Shown: in pieces, positions 50,624-59,366 of the stretch
Numbering within the stretch: position 1 is the first letter of the stretch
How the letters are laid out: every line of letters starts with the position of its first letter
Origin: Brachybacterium subflavum
GTDB taxonomy: Bacteria > Actinomycetota > Actinomycetes > Actinomycetales > Dermabacteraceae
NCBI RefSeq assembly: GCF_009299795.1
Contig: NZ_VIGP01000002.1
Coordinates: forward strand, 482,898-546,897
DNA length: 64,000 nucleotides
Direction: 5' to 3'
Made by a program: the position numbers and the translations under genes
The notes under the pieces: model-generated
Databases searched by the model: none
What the model was told of the DNA's origin: nothing
The model's input: the letters and a program-made list of their open reading frames with translations, nothing else

Positions 50624-51357
50624 CGGATGCCCTTCGAGGTCGTGAGCCTGCCGAGGCCCAGCAGCAGGAGGTCGAGGATGAGGGCCAGGAGGATGACGCC
50701 GACGGTGCCGGTCACCACCGATTCGATCGCCCCGGCGCCGCCGAGGCGCGAGAGGCCCTGGAAGATGAAGCCGCCGAGTCCCGGGCCGAGCACGTAGGCG
50801 GCGACCGCCGCGACGCCCATGACCATCTGGGCGGAGACGCGCACTCCGCTGAGGATCACGGGCCAGGCCAGCGGCAGCTCGATGCGGAAGAAGATGCCCA
50901 GGCGGCTCATGCCCAGGCCGCGCGCCGATTCGACGAGCGCCGGATCCACCCCGGCGAGACCCACGATGGCATTGCGCAGGATGGGCAGGGCCGCGAAGAA
51001 GACGACCACGATGACGGCGGGCTTCACCCCGAAGCCGAAGGGCGCGACCATCAGGCCGATGAGGGCGAAGGACGGGATGGTGAGCCCCACGGCGCTCACG
51101 GCGTTGGCGGCGGCGCGGCCGAGCTCCGATCGGTGGACGAACGCGGCGATCGCGACCGCGAGGACCGTCGCGAGCACGACGGACTGGGCGACGAGGCTGA
51201 AGTGCTGGGCGGCGGCGAACAGGATCTCGCTCGAGCGGGAGCTGAGGAATTCGCCGAAGTCCACGGAATCGCCTGCGCTCTCGTCGGGGGTCGGGGTCGA
51301 TGGGCCGGTCGGGGCTGCTCGTGGGCGGTCCCGGTGCGAATCCCCGGTCAGCCGCAC
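50620..51357 (-). CDS. Osmoprotectant ABC importer, permease 1
   Basis: A 245-residue OpuCB/ProW-type permease and the first gene of the betaine operon. About six helices follow a Pro/Ser-rich N-terminus, and the EAA loop reads VESARGLGMSRLGIFFRIELPLAWPVILSG (quoted in part). I start it at the GTG at 51357 because GGAGGGATCC lies directly upstream; a shorter start at the GTG at 51264 has only a weak site. The operon order is permease, ATPase, permease, binding protein. Confidence 0.88.
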   Translation of the reverse strand: MRLTGDSHRDRPRAAPTGPSTPTPDESAGDSVDFGEFLSSRSSEILFAAAQHFSLVAQSVVLATVLAVAIAAFVHRSELGRAAANAVSAVGLTIPSFALIGLMVAPFGFGVKPAVIVVVFFAALPILRNAIVGLAGVDPALVESARGLGMSRLGIFFRIELPLAWPVILSGVRVSAQMVMGVAAVAAYVLGPGLGGFIFQGLSRLGGAGAIESVVTGTVGVILLALILDLLLLGLGRLTTSKGIR

Positions 51358-51629
51358 GGATCCCTCCGGCTCTGGCGGCGGCGCGGACCGGCGATCGCAT
51401 CGATCGGCACGCGCTGCGATGCCTCGTCGACCGTAGGGTGCCGCGCGCCCCACCTCAAACCGCGGAGGCCGACGAAACCTCTCATACCAGGAGGAAGCGG
51501 CGCGACAGCGCGCGCCGTCGGGCGGCACCTCTGCGTGGCGTCGCGGGCGGTCAGCGCCGCTTTTCGCCGACGAGCGCCGCGTGAACGGTCACGATCCCGT
51601 CACGATCGGGCCCTGCTCGCCCCGCGCTG

Positions 51630-51635
51630 TAGGTT
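51630..51635 (+). promoter_or_regulatory. -10 hexamer of the leaderless S9 peptidase promoter
   Basis: TAGGTT ends 7 nt before the GTG at 51643. The 285-bp divergent gap to the betaine operon holds no other gene; it contains two CGTCACGATC-like repeats just before this hexamer. Confidence 0.5.
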
Positions 51636-51642
51636 CGAGGGC

Positions 51643-53787
51643 GTGCACCCCTCCGACATCCGCCACCTGCTCTCCGTCTCCGCGCCGGCCCTCGCTCCCG
51701 ACGCGACGTTCGCGATCGTCGCCGTGTCCCATCCGGATGAGGGCGCCGACCGCAGCGTCGGCCAGCTCTGGCGCATCGAGCTCGACGGCGCCCGGCGCCG
51801 CCACGGAGCGCCGCGACAGGAGACCGGTGCGCGCCGGCGCCTGACCCGCGGGATCTCCGACTCCGCGCCGCACCTCTCCCCCGACGGCTCCGTCCTGGCC
51901 TTCCTGCGGCCCGACGCGCGCGGTCGCGCGCAGATCCATCTCCTGGACCCCCGCGGCGGCGAGCCGATGCAGGTCACGGACGCCCCGCTGGGCGTCGGAC
52001 AGTTCGTCTTCTCGCCCGACGGCTCCCGCCTCGCGTTCCTCGCGCGGGTCCCGGAGCCCGGCCGCTGCGGCACCGTCGAGGGGATCGGCCCCGATGCGGA
52101 GCCCGCACGCCGCGTGGACAGCGTGCGCTGGCTCGCCAACGGCGTGGGCTGGAGCATCGATCGGCCCCGCCAGGTGCACGTCCTCGACCTGCCTCCCCTG
52201 GACGACGAGCCCGAGTACCCGCAGGCGCCGCGGGTCGAGAGCGGCACCGCCGAAGGCGACGCCGGGGCTCGCGGGTCCGACGGGGACGCCCGCACGTCCC
52301 GCGCGGCCCGGCAGATCACCGAGGGGACGGACGACCACACGGCGCTCGCCTTCGCCGCCGACGGCACGCGCGTGCTCGCGGTGCGCGACCGCCTCGAGTC
52401 CGACGAGCGCGATCTGCGCTCGGTGCTCGTCGCGATCGCTGCCGAGGCCCCGTCGGCCACATCGATCCTGCTCGAGGAGACGGACGGCCTCTCGATCGAC
52501 CAGCTCGTCGCACTCCCCGGCGGCGCCCTCGCCCTGCTCGCCTCCGAGCCCGTCGACGGCCGGGATGCGATCGCGCCGGACCGCGCCCTCTGGCTGCTGG
52601 ACCCGCCGAGCGGCTCCGCGCCCGCCCGCCCGCGCCGGATCACCGACCCCGACCAGCTCGAGCTGACCACGGCCGGACCGCTCGTCGCGGCGGGCGATCG
52701 GGTGCTGGTCCACGAGCTGACGCGCGGACGCATCCATCTGCACCTGGTCTCCCGCGACGGCTCCACGCAGGAGGTGCTCGGCGGGGACCTCGAGGCGCAC
52801 GGCGCCGCGGCCGTCTCCCCGCTCGGGCAGGCCGGCGAGGTCGTGGTCCTCGCCGCCGTCTCGACCCCCTCCAGTGCGGGCGAGCTCGTGCAGGTGCGGG
52901 TCCCGGCGCCGGGCGAATCCGTCGGGGACGCGGCGCGGGCCCTGCCATCGGCCCCTCGCGTGCTCACCGACCTCGGAGCCGACCTGCGCTCCACCGCGCT
53001 CGTCGTCCCGCGCGAGCTCGAGGTGACCGGCCGCGATGGTTACCCGGTCCACGGCTGGCTCGCACTGCCCGAGGGCGAGGGCCCCTTCCCCGTGATCCTC
53101 ATGATCCACGGCGGCCCGTTCTCCCACTACGGCGTCGGCGTGTTCGACGAGGTGCAGGTGCTCGCGGGCGCCGGGTTCGCCGTCGCCTACTGCAATCCGC
53201 GCGGCTCCGCCGGGTACGGGCGTGCGCACGGCCGCGCGATCAGGCACCGGATGGGCACCGACGACTTCGCCGACGTCCTCGACTTCCTCGAGGGCGCGAT
53301 CGCGGCCGACGCCGAGGACCGTCCGGGCCGGCTCGATGCCTCGCGCCTGGGGATCATGGGCGGCTCCTACGGCGGCTTCCTCACCGCGTGGACCATCGCC
53401 CACGACCATCGCTTCGCGGCGGCGATCGTGGAGCGCGGCTTCCTGGACCCTGCGAGCTTCCAGGGCACGAGCGACATCGGCTCGTACTTCGGCGACGAGT
53501 ACGTGGGCACGGACCCGGCCGACATCGCCCGGCAGAGCCCGTTCGCGCACGTCGGCGACGTGCGCACGCCCACCTTCGTCATCCACTCCGAGCAGGATCT
53601 GCGCTGCCCGCTCGAGCAGGGCACCCGCTATTTCTCCGCGCTGCGCCGCCACGGGGTGCTGTCCTCGATGCTGGTGTTCCCCGGGGAGGACCACGAGCTC
53701 ACGCGCTCCGGCCGTCCCCGGCACCGCCTGCAGCGCTTCGCCGCGATCCAGGAGTGGTGGGAGCAGGCATTCGGCGGCCAGGCGTGA
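51643..53787 (+). CDS. S9-family peptidase (prolyl oligopeptidase / acylaminoacyl type)
   Basis: A 714-residue serine peptidase. The N-terminal two-thirds are a seven-bladed beta-propeller with repeated SPDGS/AADGT-style blades (e.g. APHLSPDGSVLAF, FVFSPDGSRLAFLAR). The C-terminal alpha/beta-hydrolase domain provides S575 in GGSYGGF, D652 in EQDLRCP and H684 in GEDHEL. The length matches the dipeptidyl/acylaminoacyl peptidases of S9C. The GTG start has a -10 hexamer 7 nt upstream and no ribosome binding site. It has no signal peptide, so it probably clears peptides in the cytoplasm. Confidence 0.92.
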   Translation: MHPSDIRHLLSVSAPALAPDATFAIVAVSHPDEGADRSVGQLWRIELDGARRRHGAPRQETGARRRLTRGISDSAPHLSPDGSVLAFLRPDARGRAQIHLLDPRGGEPMQVTDAPLGVGQFVFSPDGSRLAFLARVPEPGRCGTVEGIGPDAEPARRVDSVRWLANGVGWSIDRPRQVHVLDLPPLDDEPEYPQAPRVESGTAEGDAGARGSDGDARTSRAARQITEGTDDHTALAFAADGTRVLAVRDRLESDERDLRSVLVAIAAEAPSATSILLEETDGLSIDQLVALPGGALALLASEPVDGRDAIAPDRALWLLDPPSGSAPARPRRITDPDQLELTTAGPLVAAGDRVLVHELTRGRIHLHLVSRDGSTQEVLGGDLEAHGAAAVSPLGQAGEVVVLAAVSTPSSAGELVQVRVPAPGESVGDAARALPSAPRVLTDLGADLRSTALVVPRELEVTGRDGYPVHGWLALPEGEGPFPVILMIHGGPFSHYGVGVFDEVQVLAGAGFAVAYCNPRGSAGYGRAHGRAIRHRMGTDDFADVLDFLEGAIAADAEDRPGRLDASRLGIMGGSYGGFLTAWTIAHDHRFAAAIVERGFLDPASFQGTSDIGSYFGDEYVGTDPADIARQSPFAHVGDVRTPTFVIHSEQDLRCPLEQGTRYFSALRRHGVLSSMLVFPGEDHELTRSGRPRHRLQRFAAIQEWWEQAFGGQA

Positions 53788-53820
53788 GCGCCCGCCCGGC
53801 AGCCGGTCGTGAGCGGAGGC

Positions 53821-53921
53821 TCAGCGGCCGCTCGTGAGCGCCTCCCGGGCCAGCGCCGCGAGCCGCAGCGCCTGGGGAGATCGGCGAGGATGCCGTCGGG
53901 GAGGGAGAAGGGTGCGGGCAT
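53821..53921 (-). pseudogene. Possible small ORF with a frameshift
   Basis: An ATG with a GAGGAG ribosome binding site opens MPAPFSLPDGILADLP, then frame is lost. One added base after CTCCCC would give a continuous 33-residue peptide ending LREALTSGR-stop-like (QALRLAALAREALTSGR). The region is 101 bp, one short of a multiple of three. Without the extra base the frame runs far into the opposing peptidase gene. It may be a decayed small gene, a sequencing error or chance. The rest of the 479-bp gap (53788-54266) has only a possible -10 TAGCAT at 54104-54109 for ndh. Confidence 0.25.
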
Positions 53922-54266
53922 GTGGTCTCCTCGGTCCGCGGGGCCGAGGGGCGACGGATCGGCGGGCTCGGCCGTCGTCGGGCGGGGTCCAGTTCGCCCG
54001 GATCAGTGCGCCCGCGCGTCGCGGGTGCCACACTGGTGGCGCGCGGGAGGTGATCGCCTTCTCTTTCCGCGCCCGGGGTGGGGACCGCGATGCGGGAAAG
54101 GATTAGCATCGATCCGGCCCTCGATACCGTCGTGGAGGACAGCCTCCGGGGACGCGGTCGAAGCTCACGTCGCCTCGGTATGTCCGCCCGCCGAGATCCT
54201 CGCGCCCGCCAACCCCCAGGCGTGCCCGCCGCCGACACGTCTCCATCCCGTCCATCGAGGAGAAAG

Positions 54267-55658
54267 ATGTTCGAGTTCCCCTTCGGCAGCCGCCGGACCG
54301 TTCCTGCCAAGGACGGCGCGAGCTGGCCTCACGTCATCATCATCGGCGGTGGCTTCGCCGGCGCCAACGCCGTGCTGGGCCTGCGCGACACCCGTGTGCG
54401 CGTCACCCTCATCGACCGCAACGTCTACAAGACGTTCCAGCCGCTGCTGTACCAGGTCGCGACCGCGGGCCTGAACCCGGGCGACGTCACCATGTTCCTG
54501 CGCGGCCTCTCGCTGAACGTGCCGAACATGCGCTACCGCCAGGGCGAGGTCGTGGGCGTCGACCCGGAGCAGAAGGTGGTCCGCCTCGAGAACGGCACGA
54601 ACAGCCCCGACGAGCTGTCCTACGACTACCTGGTCCTCGCCAACGGCGCCACCACCACGTACTTCGGCACCCCCGGCGCCGAGGAGCACGCGATGCCGAT
54701 GTACACGCGCTCCCAGGCCATCGCAATCCGCGACCGCGTGTTCTCCGAGCTCGAGCGCACGAGCCGCGTCGAGGACACCGACCGCGTGCACGTGTCGATC
54801 GTCGGCGGCGGGCCGACGGGCGTGGAGATCGCCGGCGCCCTCGCGGACTTCCGCATGCAGGAGCTGGACATCCTCTACCCGGAGATGGACCCGGGCACCC
54901 TCCAGATCACGCTCCTGCAGCGCGGCGGCGAGCTCATCAAGGAGTTCCGCGAGGAGTTCCGCGAGTACGCGGCCGAGGAGCTCGAGGCCCGCGGCGTCGA
55001 GCTGCGACTGGGCCACGGCGTGAAGTCCGTGGGCTACGACTTCGTCGAGCTGGACGACGGCTCGATCCTCGAGTCGGACATCACCGTGTGGGCCGCGGGC
55101 GTCGCCATCGCCGAGACCGTCAAGGCCTGGGGTCTGCCCCAGGACAAGCGCGGCCGCCTCGACGTCGACGAGAACCTGCAGGTCAAGGGCTTCCCCGGCG
55201 TGTACGCGGCCGGCGACATCGCCGGCGGCGAGAACGCCCTCCCCCAGCTCGCGCAGCCCGCCATCCAGTCCGGCCGCGCCGTCGCCCGCATGATCGACGC
55301 CGACGTCCGCGCCCAGGGCAAGGGCAAGAAGCCCTTCCACTACGTGGACCTGGGCACCATGGCCACGATCGGCCGCCGCGCCGCGATCACCGAGCTGCCC
55401 GACCTCCCGATCGCCGGCTCGATCGGCCTCTCCGGCACGGTGGGCTGGTTCGCCTGGCTGGGCGTGCACGTCACCAAGCTGCTGGGGCACCGCAACCAGC
55501 GCGCGGTCTCGATGAACCTGCTGAGCCTGTACGCCGGCACCCGCGCCACCCACCAGCCGAACCCTGTGATCGGCGAGGTCGACTCGGTCGCCGCCGCCAC
55601 GACCTTCCGTGAAGAGGCCCAGAACCGCCTGTTCGGCCCCGACAAGCAGCACAGCTGA
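54267..55658 (+). CDS. ndh: Type II NADH dehydrogenase (NDH-2)
   Basis: A 463-residue single-subunit NADH:quinone oxidoreductase that feeds electrons to the respiratory chain without pumping protons. It has the FAD site IIIGGGFAGANA, the NADH site VSIVGGGPTGVEIAG, YAAGDIAGG for FAD closure, PLLYQVATAGLNP for the conserved N-terminal region, and a C-terminal amphipathic membrane-binding stretch GWFAWLGVHVTKLLGHRNQ. The ATG follows GAGGAGAAAG. About 150 nt of leader precede it if TAGCAT is the -10. No other respiratory genes are adjacent. Confidence 0.95.
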   Translation: MFEFPFGSRRTVPAKDGASWPHVIIIGGGFAGANAVLGLRDTRVRVTLIDRNVYKTFQPLLYQVATAGLNPGDVTMFLRGLSLNVPNMRYRQGEVVGVDPEQKVVRLENGTNSPDELSYDYLVLANGATTTYFGTPGAEEHAMPMYTRSQAIAIRDRVFSELERTSRVEDTDRVHVSIVGGGPTGVEIAGALADFRMQELDILYPEMDPGTLQITLLQRGGELIKEFREEFREYAAEELEARGVELRLGHGVKSVGYDFVELDDGSILESDITVWAAGVAIAETVKAWGLPQDKRGRLDVDENLQVKGFPGVYAAGDIAGGENALPQLAQPAIQSGRAVARMIDADVRAQGKGKKPFHYVDLGTMATIGRRAAITELPDLPIAGSIGLSGTVGWFAWLGVHVTKLLGHRNQRAVSMNLLSLYAGTRATHQPNPVIGEVDSVAAATTFREEAQNRLFGPDKQHS

Positions 55659-55852
55659 CCCCGGTCCGGCCGCCTGCCTGACTGATACCGACGGTTGCCC
55701 GGGCGCTGCTGACTGCCCGGGCGCGGCTGATTGCCCGGCGAGGCCGACCGCCTGACCGACGCGCCTGGCCGCTGCCAGCGCGGTCGCGCCGTCTGTCTCG
55801 GCGTCCCTGATCTGCGAAGCCCGGGGCCCCGGTCGCGGTATCGAGCGGGGGC

Positions 55853-55928
55853 GTGCACTACGCGTAGTCAGAGGTCGGGCGACGTGCTCTATTCGTCGTG
55901 ACCCGACCTCCTACGACGCGAAGTGCAC
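55853..55928. repeat. 76-bp palindrome, copy 1 (5' of the AbiEi-DUF559 gene)
   Basis: Outer arms GTGCACTACGCG and CGCGAAGTGCAC, inner arms AGGTCGGG and CCCGACCT, with a TGCTCTATT centre. It matches the copy at 57163-57238 in 72 of 76 positions and the same strand orientation; 9 bp upstream (AGCGGGGGC) are also shared. It lies about 220 bp beyond the stop of the DUF559 gene. The gap 55659-56150 otherwise contains GC repeats only. Confidence 0.9.
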
Positions 55929-56150
55929 GGGAGCTCTGGAGACCCGCGAGATCAGCGCCAACGTCGCGTCGCGTCCCCGATCTCCGGCCGCACCCTGACC
56001 TCATGTCCCATGCACCCACGCGCGGTCACGCCCTCCGGGCCACCGCGTGTTCTCACATCCGCCGCGATGCCGTGACACTGCCACTGTGACGCCATCGCAC
56101 CGGGACCCTCCGCAGCGCTCCGCGTACCGGCCTGCCCTGACGCTTCGACC

Positions 56151-56993
56151 TCACCGCAGAGATCTGCGCTTGCGGTGCAGGCGATGGGCGACGATGGACT
56201 TCAGGAGCTCCCGGGTCCGTTCCCACTCCTCCATGACGTCCTCCCAGGTCAGCCGCAGGACCACGTAACCCAGCGCGATCAGCAGCTGATCCCGGCGCCG
56301 ATCCTCCGCATACGCCTCCGGGTCCGTGTGGTACCTGGCGCTGTCGCACTCGATGATCAGGCGCTCACCCACACGGATGTCGGTGCTGCCCACGCCGTCG
56401 ACGAACCACTGCGGCTCGACCCGGACTCCCAGGCGCTGCAGGTACCTGCGCACGCGGGTCTCGGTGCCCGACTGCGCACGCGGGTCGATGATGCCGATGC
56501 TCCCGCGCAGCTTCACGGGCAGGCCCGCGAGCACCTCGCCGATGTCATCCGCGCTCAGCAGCCCCTGGTTCGCCACGGATTCGAGAGCGATCGCCGCATC
56601 CTCCGCCCCGCGGCAGCGCGCAAGGTGGCCCAATGCGATGCGGATCGGCATGATCGGTTCGAAGTCGGGCCAACGATGCTGGTACTGGTGCGCCACGACA
56701 TCGCGATCAGAGGTACGCGGCTTCTGACCACGCAGGGTCGCCACATGCAGCTTCTCGTCGCGCACCACCCAGACCCCGTGCAATTCCAGAGCGTCGCCGC
56801 AGGTGAGGCGGGCCCCGATCTTCAAGGCACGGGCAACGTTCTCGGGAGTCTCCGGCGTTCCGTACCACCCCCGACCGAGCTGGGTGAGCGCCCCCTGCGC
56901 GATCTGTCGCGCGATCACCCGTCGGGAGTACCCGCTGTCCTCGCGCACGGACGACGGGATCACGTGCAATTCCTTCTTGTGCTCCGATTCCAT
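56151..56993 (-). CDS. AbiEi-like winged-helix / DUF559 nuclease-domain protein
   Basis: A 280-residue two-domain protein. The N-terminal part (about 10-60) is an AbiEi-type winged helix (SREDSGYSRRVIARQIAQGALTQLGRGWYG, quoted in part), a fold found in antitoxins of type IV toxin-antitoxin systems. The C-terminal part (about 175-275) is DUF559, a Vsr/PD-(D/E)xK-like endonuclease: D205, E215-C-D217, H222, then D231RRRD235 and GYVVLRLTWEDV. No cognate AbiEii toxin is present, so it is an orphan. The gene is flanked by 76-bp palindromes on both sides in the same orientation. Such proteins are common and uncharacterised in actinobacteria. AGAGG precedes the ATG. Confidence 0.78.
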   Translation of the reverse strand: MESEHKKELHVIPSSVREDSGYSRRVIARQIAQGALTQLGRGWYGTPETPENVARALKIGARLTCGDALELHGVWVVRDEKLHVATLRGQKPRTSDRDVVAHQYQHRWPDFEPIMPIRIALGHLARCRGAEDAAIALESVANQGLLSADDIGEVLAGLPVKLRGSIGIIDPRAQSGTETRVRRYLQRLGVRVEPQWFVDGVGSTDIRVGERLIIECDSARYHTDPEAYAEDRRRDQLLIALGYVVLRLTWEDVMEEWERTRELLKSIVAHRLHRKRRSLR

Positions 56994-57162
56994 GTCGCGG
57001 AGCCTCTGCCGCGCACAGGGCCTGCACCAGTCCTGGGCGCCGATTGTGGATGACGGCGTGCGCCCCCGCGTTGTGGAGGACTCGCGGTGCACGCCTTGCT
57101 GACGTTCCGGCGGGGCCCCGACAGGCACGGTGCCCCGGCTGCGGCGGGTCTCCAGCGGGGGC

Positions 57163-57238
57163 GTGCACTACGCGTAGTCAGAGATCGGGTGACGTGCTCT
57201 ATTCGTCGTGACCCGACCTCCTGCTACGCGAAGTGCAC
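57163..57238. repeat. 76-bp palindrome, copy 2 (3' of the AbiEi-DUF559 gene's start side)
   Basis: Same length and orientation as the 55853 copy with four base differences. In this copy the outer stem is perfect apart from one A:A pair, while in copy 1 the inner stem is perfect, which suggests that pairing matters. It lies 170 bp upstream of the AbiEi-DUF559 start. The 352-bp gap 56994-57345 also holds three GCGAAGACCC-like units just after it and the rib hairpin. Confidence 0.9.
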
Positions 57239-57304
57239 GGGTCGGCCGAAGACCCGCGCGAAGACCCGTGCGAAGACCCCCGTAACGGTGCCACGAGTCC
57301 GGGC

Positions 57305-57329
57305 GGACGAGCACTCAGTGCGCTCGTCC
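57305..57329. terminator. Hairpin after the rib operon
   Basis: GGACGAGC (57305-57312) and GCTCGTCC (57322-57329) are perfectly complementary across a 9-nt loop, 16 bp beyond the ribH stop. This is a likely terminator for the riboflavin operon. Confidence 0.5.
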
Positions 57330-57345
57330 ACCCGCGCCCGCGCTC

Positions 57346-57897
57346 TCAGTCGACCCCAGCGAGGCGGAAGCCGACGCCTCCGGCGCGGGCCGACGACCTG
57401 CCGATCGGACGGCCCGAGCTCTCCGCCTCCTCCTGCAGGCGCCGGGTGATGTTGGCCGTGGCGACGGCCGCCTCCGCGGCCTCCGCCCCCTTGTCCTCGA
57501 TCGAGCCGGGGAGGCCCGCACGGTCGAGCGCCTGCTGCTCGGTGTCGCAGGTCAGCAGCCCGAATCCGACCGGGATCCCTGTGCGCAGGGTGACGTCGGT
57601 GAGGCCCTGGGTCGCGGCCTGGCACACGTATTCGAAGTGCGGCGTGCCGCCGCGGATCACGGTGCCGAGCGCGACGACCGCGTCCGCGGTGGCCGCGGCG
57701 TGGAGGGCGGCGACCGGCAGTTCGAACGAGCCCGGGACGCGCACCAGGTCCACGGAGCTGACCCGTGCCTTCTCGAGCGCCCGGGCAGCTCCGTCGATCA
57801 GTCCGTTCATGATCTGCTCGTGCCAGCTGGCGGCGACGATCACGACCCTCAGGTCGCTGCCGTCCGTGTTCAGCTGGGGTGCTCCTTCTCCGCTCAT
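57346..57897 (-). CDS. ribH: 6,7-dimethyl-8-ribityllumazine synthase (RibH)
   Basis: A 183-residue lumazine synthase that condenses 5-amino-6-ribitylaminouracil with 3,4-dihydroxybutanone phosphate. It shows [49 protein letters not shown] (catalytic His) and [20 protein letters not shown]. The C-terminus is longer than usual, with a Gly/Arg-rich tail (about 165-183). The ATG overlaps the ribBA stop by 4 bp. It is the last gene of the riboflavin operon. Confidence 0.95.
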   Translation of the reverse strand: MSGEGAPQLNTDGSDLRVVIVAASWHEQIMNGLIDGAARALEKARVSSVDLVRVPGSFELPVAALHAAATADAVVALGTVIRGGTPHFEYVCQAATQGLTDVTLRTGIPVGFGLLTCDTEQQALDRAGLPGSIEDKGAEAAEAAVATANITRRLQEEAESSGRPIGRSSARAGGVGFRLAGVD

Positions 57898-59366
57898 GAC
57901 TGGGTGGTCCTTCCAGTAGTGGTGGTGAGTGCTGCTGTGGTCGTGGTCGTGGTCGCGGCGGTGGTGGCAGTCGTGGCCGTGGTCGAGGCCGCGCCCGAGG
58001 TGGTTGTCGCGGCGGTCGCGGCGCCGGCCGGGTCCAGAGGGATGAGGTGTCCCATCGCCTCGGCCTTGGTGCGCAGGTAGCGGGCGTTGTGCTCGGTGCG
58101 GCCGACGAGCAGCCGGGTCGTGCGCACCACGTCGATCCCGTGCCGCGCGAGCTCGTAGGCCTTCTGCGGGTTGTTGGTGAGCAGGTCGACGCGGTCGAGG
58201 CCGAGGTCGCGCAGGATCTCGGCCGCCGCGCCGTACTCGCGCAGGTCGCCCTCGAAGCCCCGCTCGATGTTCGCGGTGAGGGTGTCGAATCCGTGGTCCT
58301 GCAGGTCGTAGGCGGCGATCTTCTCGAGCAGGCCGATGCCGCGGCCCTCGTGCCCGCGCAGGTAGACGACGGCGCCGCCGTGCTCCGCCACCCGGCGCAG
58401 CGACTCCTCGAGCTGCGGCCCGCACTCGCAGCGCAGCGAACCGAGCGCCTCCCCCGTCAGGCACTCCGAATGCACGCGGACGAGCGCCGAGGACGACTCG
58501 ACCGGCACGACGGCGGCGTCGGCGGTGGAGGCCGATCCCGATGTCGCGTCGAGCTCCGCCCCCGAGGCGACGGTGTGCCCGGGGGCATCCGCCACGAGAG
58601 CGACGTGGTCGGCGCCGGTGCGCAGATCGCGATAACCGTGGATCCGGAACGCGCCATGGCGCGTCGGGAGGTCGGCGCTGCCCGTGTGCTCGACGCGAGC
58701 CGGTCGTTGCGCCGGCTCGTCGGCCAGGTGCTCGACCAGGTCGGCGATCGTGAGCAGCACGAGTCCGTCGTCGGCCGCGAGAGCGCTCGCCTCCTCCAGG
58801 CGCATGACCTCGCCGTCGTCGCGGACCAGCTCGCCGATCGCGCCGACGGGCGGGAGACCTGCGGCGCGGCAGAGGTCGACCGCGGCCTCGGTGTGGCCGG
58901 GCCGCTCGCCGACCCCGCCCGGGACCGCGCGCAGAGGGATCACGTGGCCGGGGCGGATCAGGTCGCTCGGCACCGCGCGGGGATCGGCGAGGGCGCGCAG
59001 GGTCGTGGCGCGGTCGCTGGCGGAGATCCCAGTGGTCACCCCGCGTGCGGCGTCGACGCTCACGGTGTAGGCGGTGCGCAGGGAGTCCTCGGTGCGCGGG
59101 ACCATCAGCGGCAGCTCGAGGCGGTCGGCGATGTCGCCGGGCATCGGGGCGCACAGATACCCGGAGGTGCGGCGGACCATCCAGCCCACCCAGCGCGGGG
59201 TCGCGAGCTCGGCCGAGATGATCGCGTCGACCTCGTTCTCGCGGTCCGCGGAGTCCGCGACGAGCACGGGCCGACCCGCGCGCAGCTCCTCGAGGGCTGC
59301 GGCGATGCGCTCGGCCCGCGTCCCGGGGAGCAGGTCGCCGGCTGCCCCTGGCCTCAGCGCGCTCAT
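57894..59366 (-). CDS. ribBA: Bifunctional 3,4-dihydroxybutanone-phosphate synthase / GTP cyclohydrolase II (RibBA)
   Basis: A 490-residue fusion. The N-terminal RibB part has [34 protein letters not shown] and the EV-motif region. The C-terminal RibA part has [24 protein letters not shown] (zinc cysteines C-x10-C-x-C; quoted in part), [19 protein letters not shown] and [11 protein letters not shown]. The C-terminus carries a Thr/Ala-rich tail of about 42 residues, encoded by a GTGGTC-type repeat, which normal RibBA lacks. It overlaps ribE by 4 bp on one side and ribH on the other. Confidence 0.95.
   Translation of the reverse strand: MSALRPGAAGDLLPGTRAERIAAALEELRAGRPVLVADSADRENEVDAIISAELATPRWVGWMVRRTSGYLCAPMPGDIADRLELPLMVPRTEDSLRTAYTVSVDAARGVTTGISASDRATTLRALADPRAVPSDLIRPGHVIPLRAVPGGVGERPGHTEAAVDLCRAAGLPPVGAIGELVRDDGEVMRLEEASALAADDGLVLLTIADLVEHLADEPAQRPARVEHTGSADLPTRHGAFRIHGYRDLRTGADHVALVADAPGHTVASGAELDATSGSASTADAAVVPVESSSALVRVHSECLTGEALGSLRCECGPQLEESLRRVAEHGGAVVYLRGHEGRGIGLLEKIAAYDLQDHGFDTLTANIERGFEGDLREYGAAAEILRDLGLDRVDLLTNNPQKAYELARHGIDVVRTTRLLVGRTEHNARYLRTKAEAMGHLIPLDPAGAATAATTTSGAASTTATTATTAATTTTTTAALTTTTGRTTQS
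57905..58030 (-). repeat. Low-complexity repeat encoding the RibBA Thr-rich tail
   Basis: Many imperfect GTGGTCGTG/GGTGGTGGC triplet-phased units encode Ala-Thr-Thr runs at the C-terminus of RibBA. The unit is a multiple of three. Confidence 0.7.
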
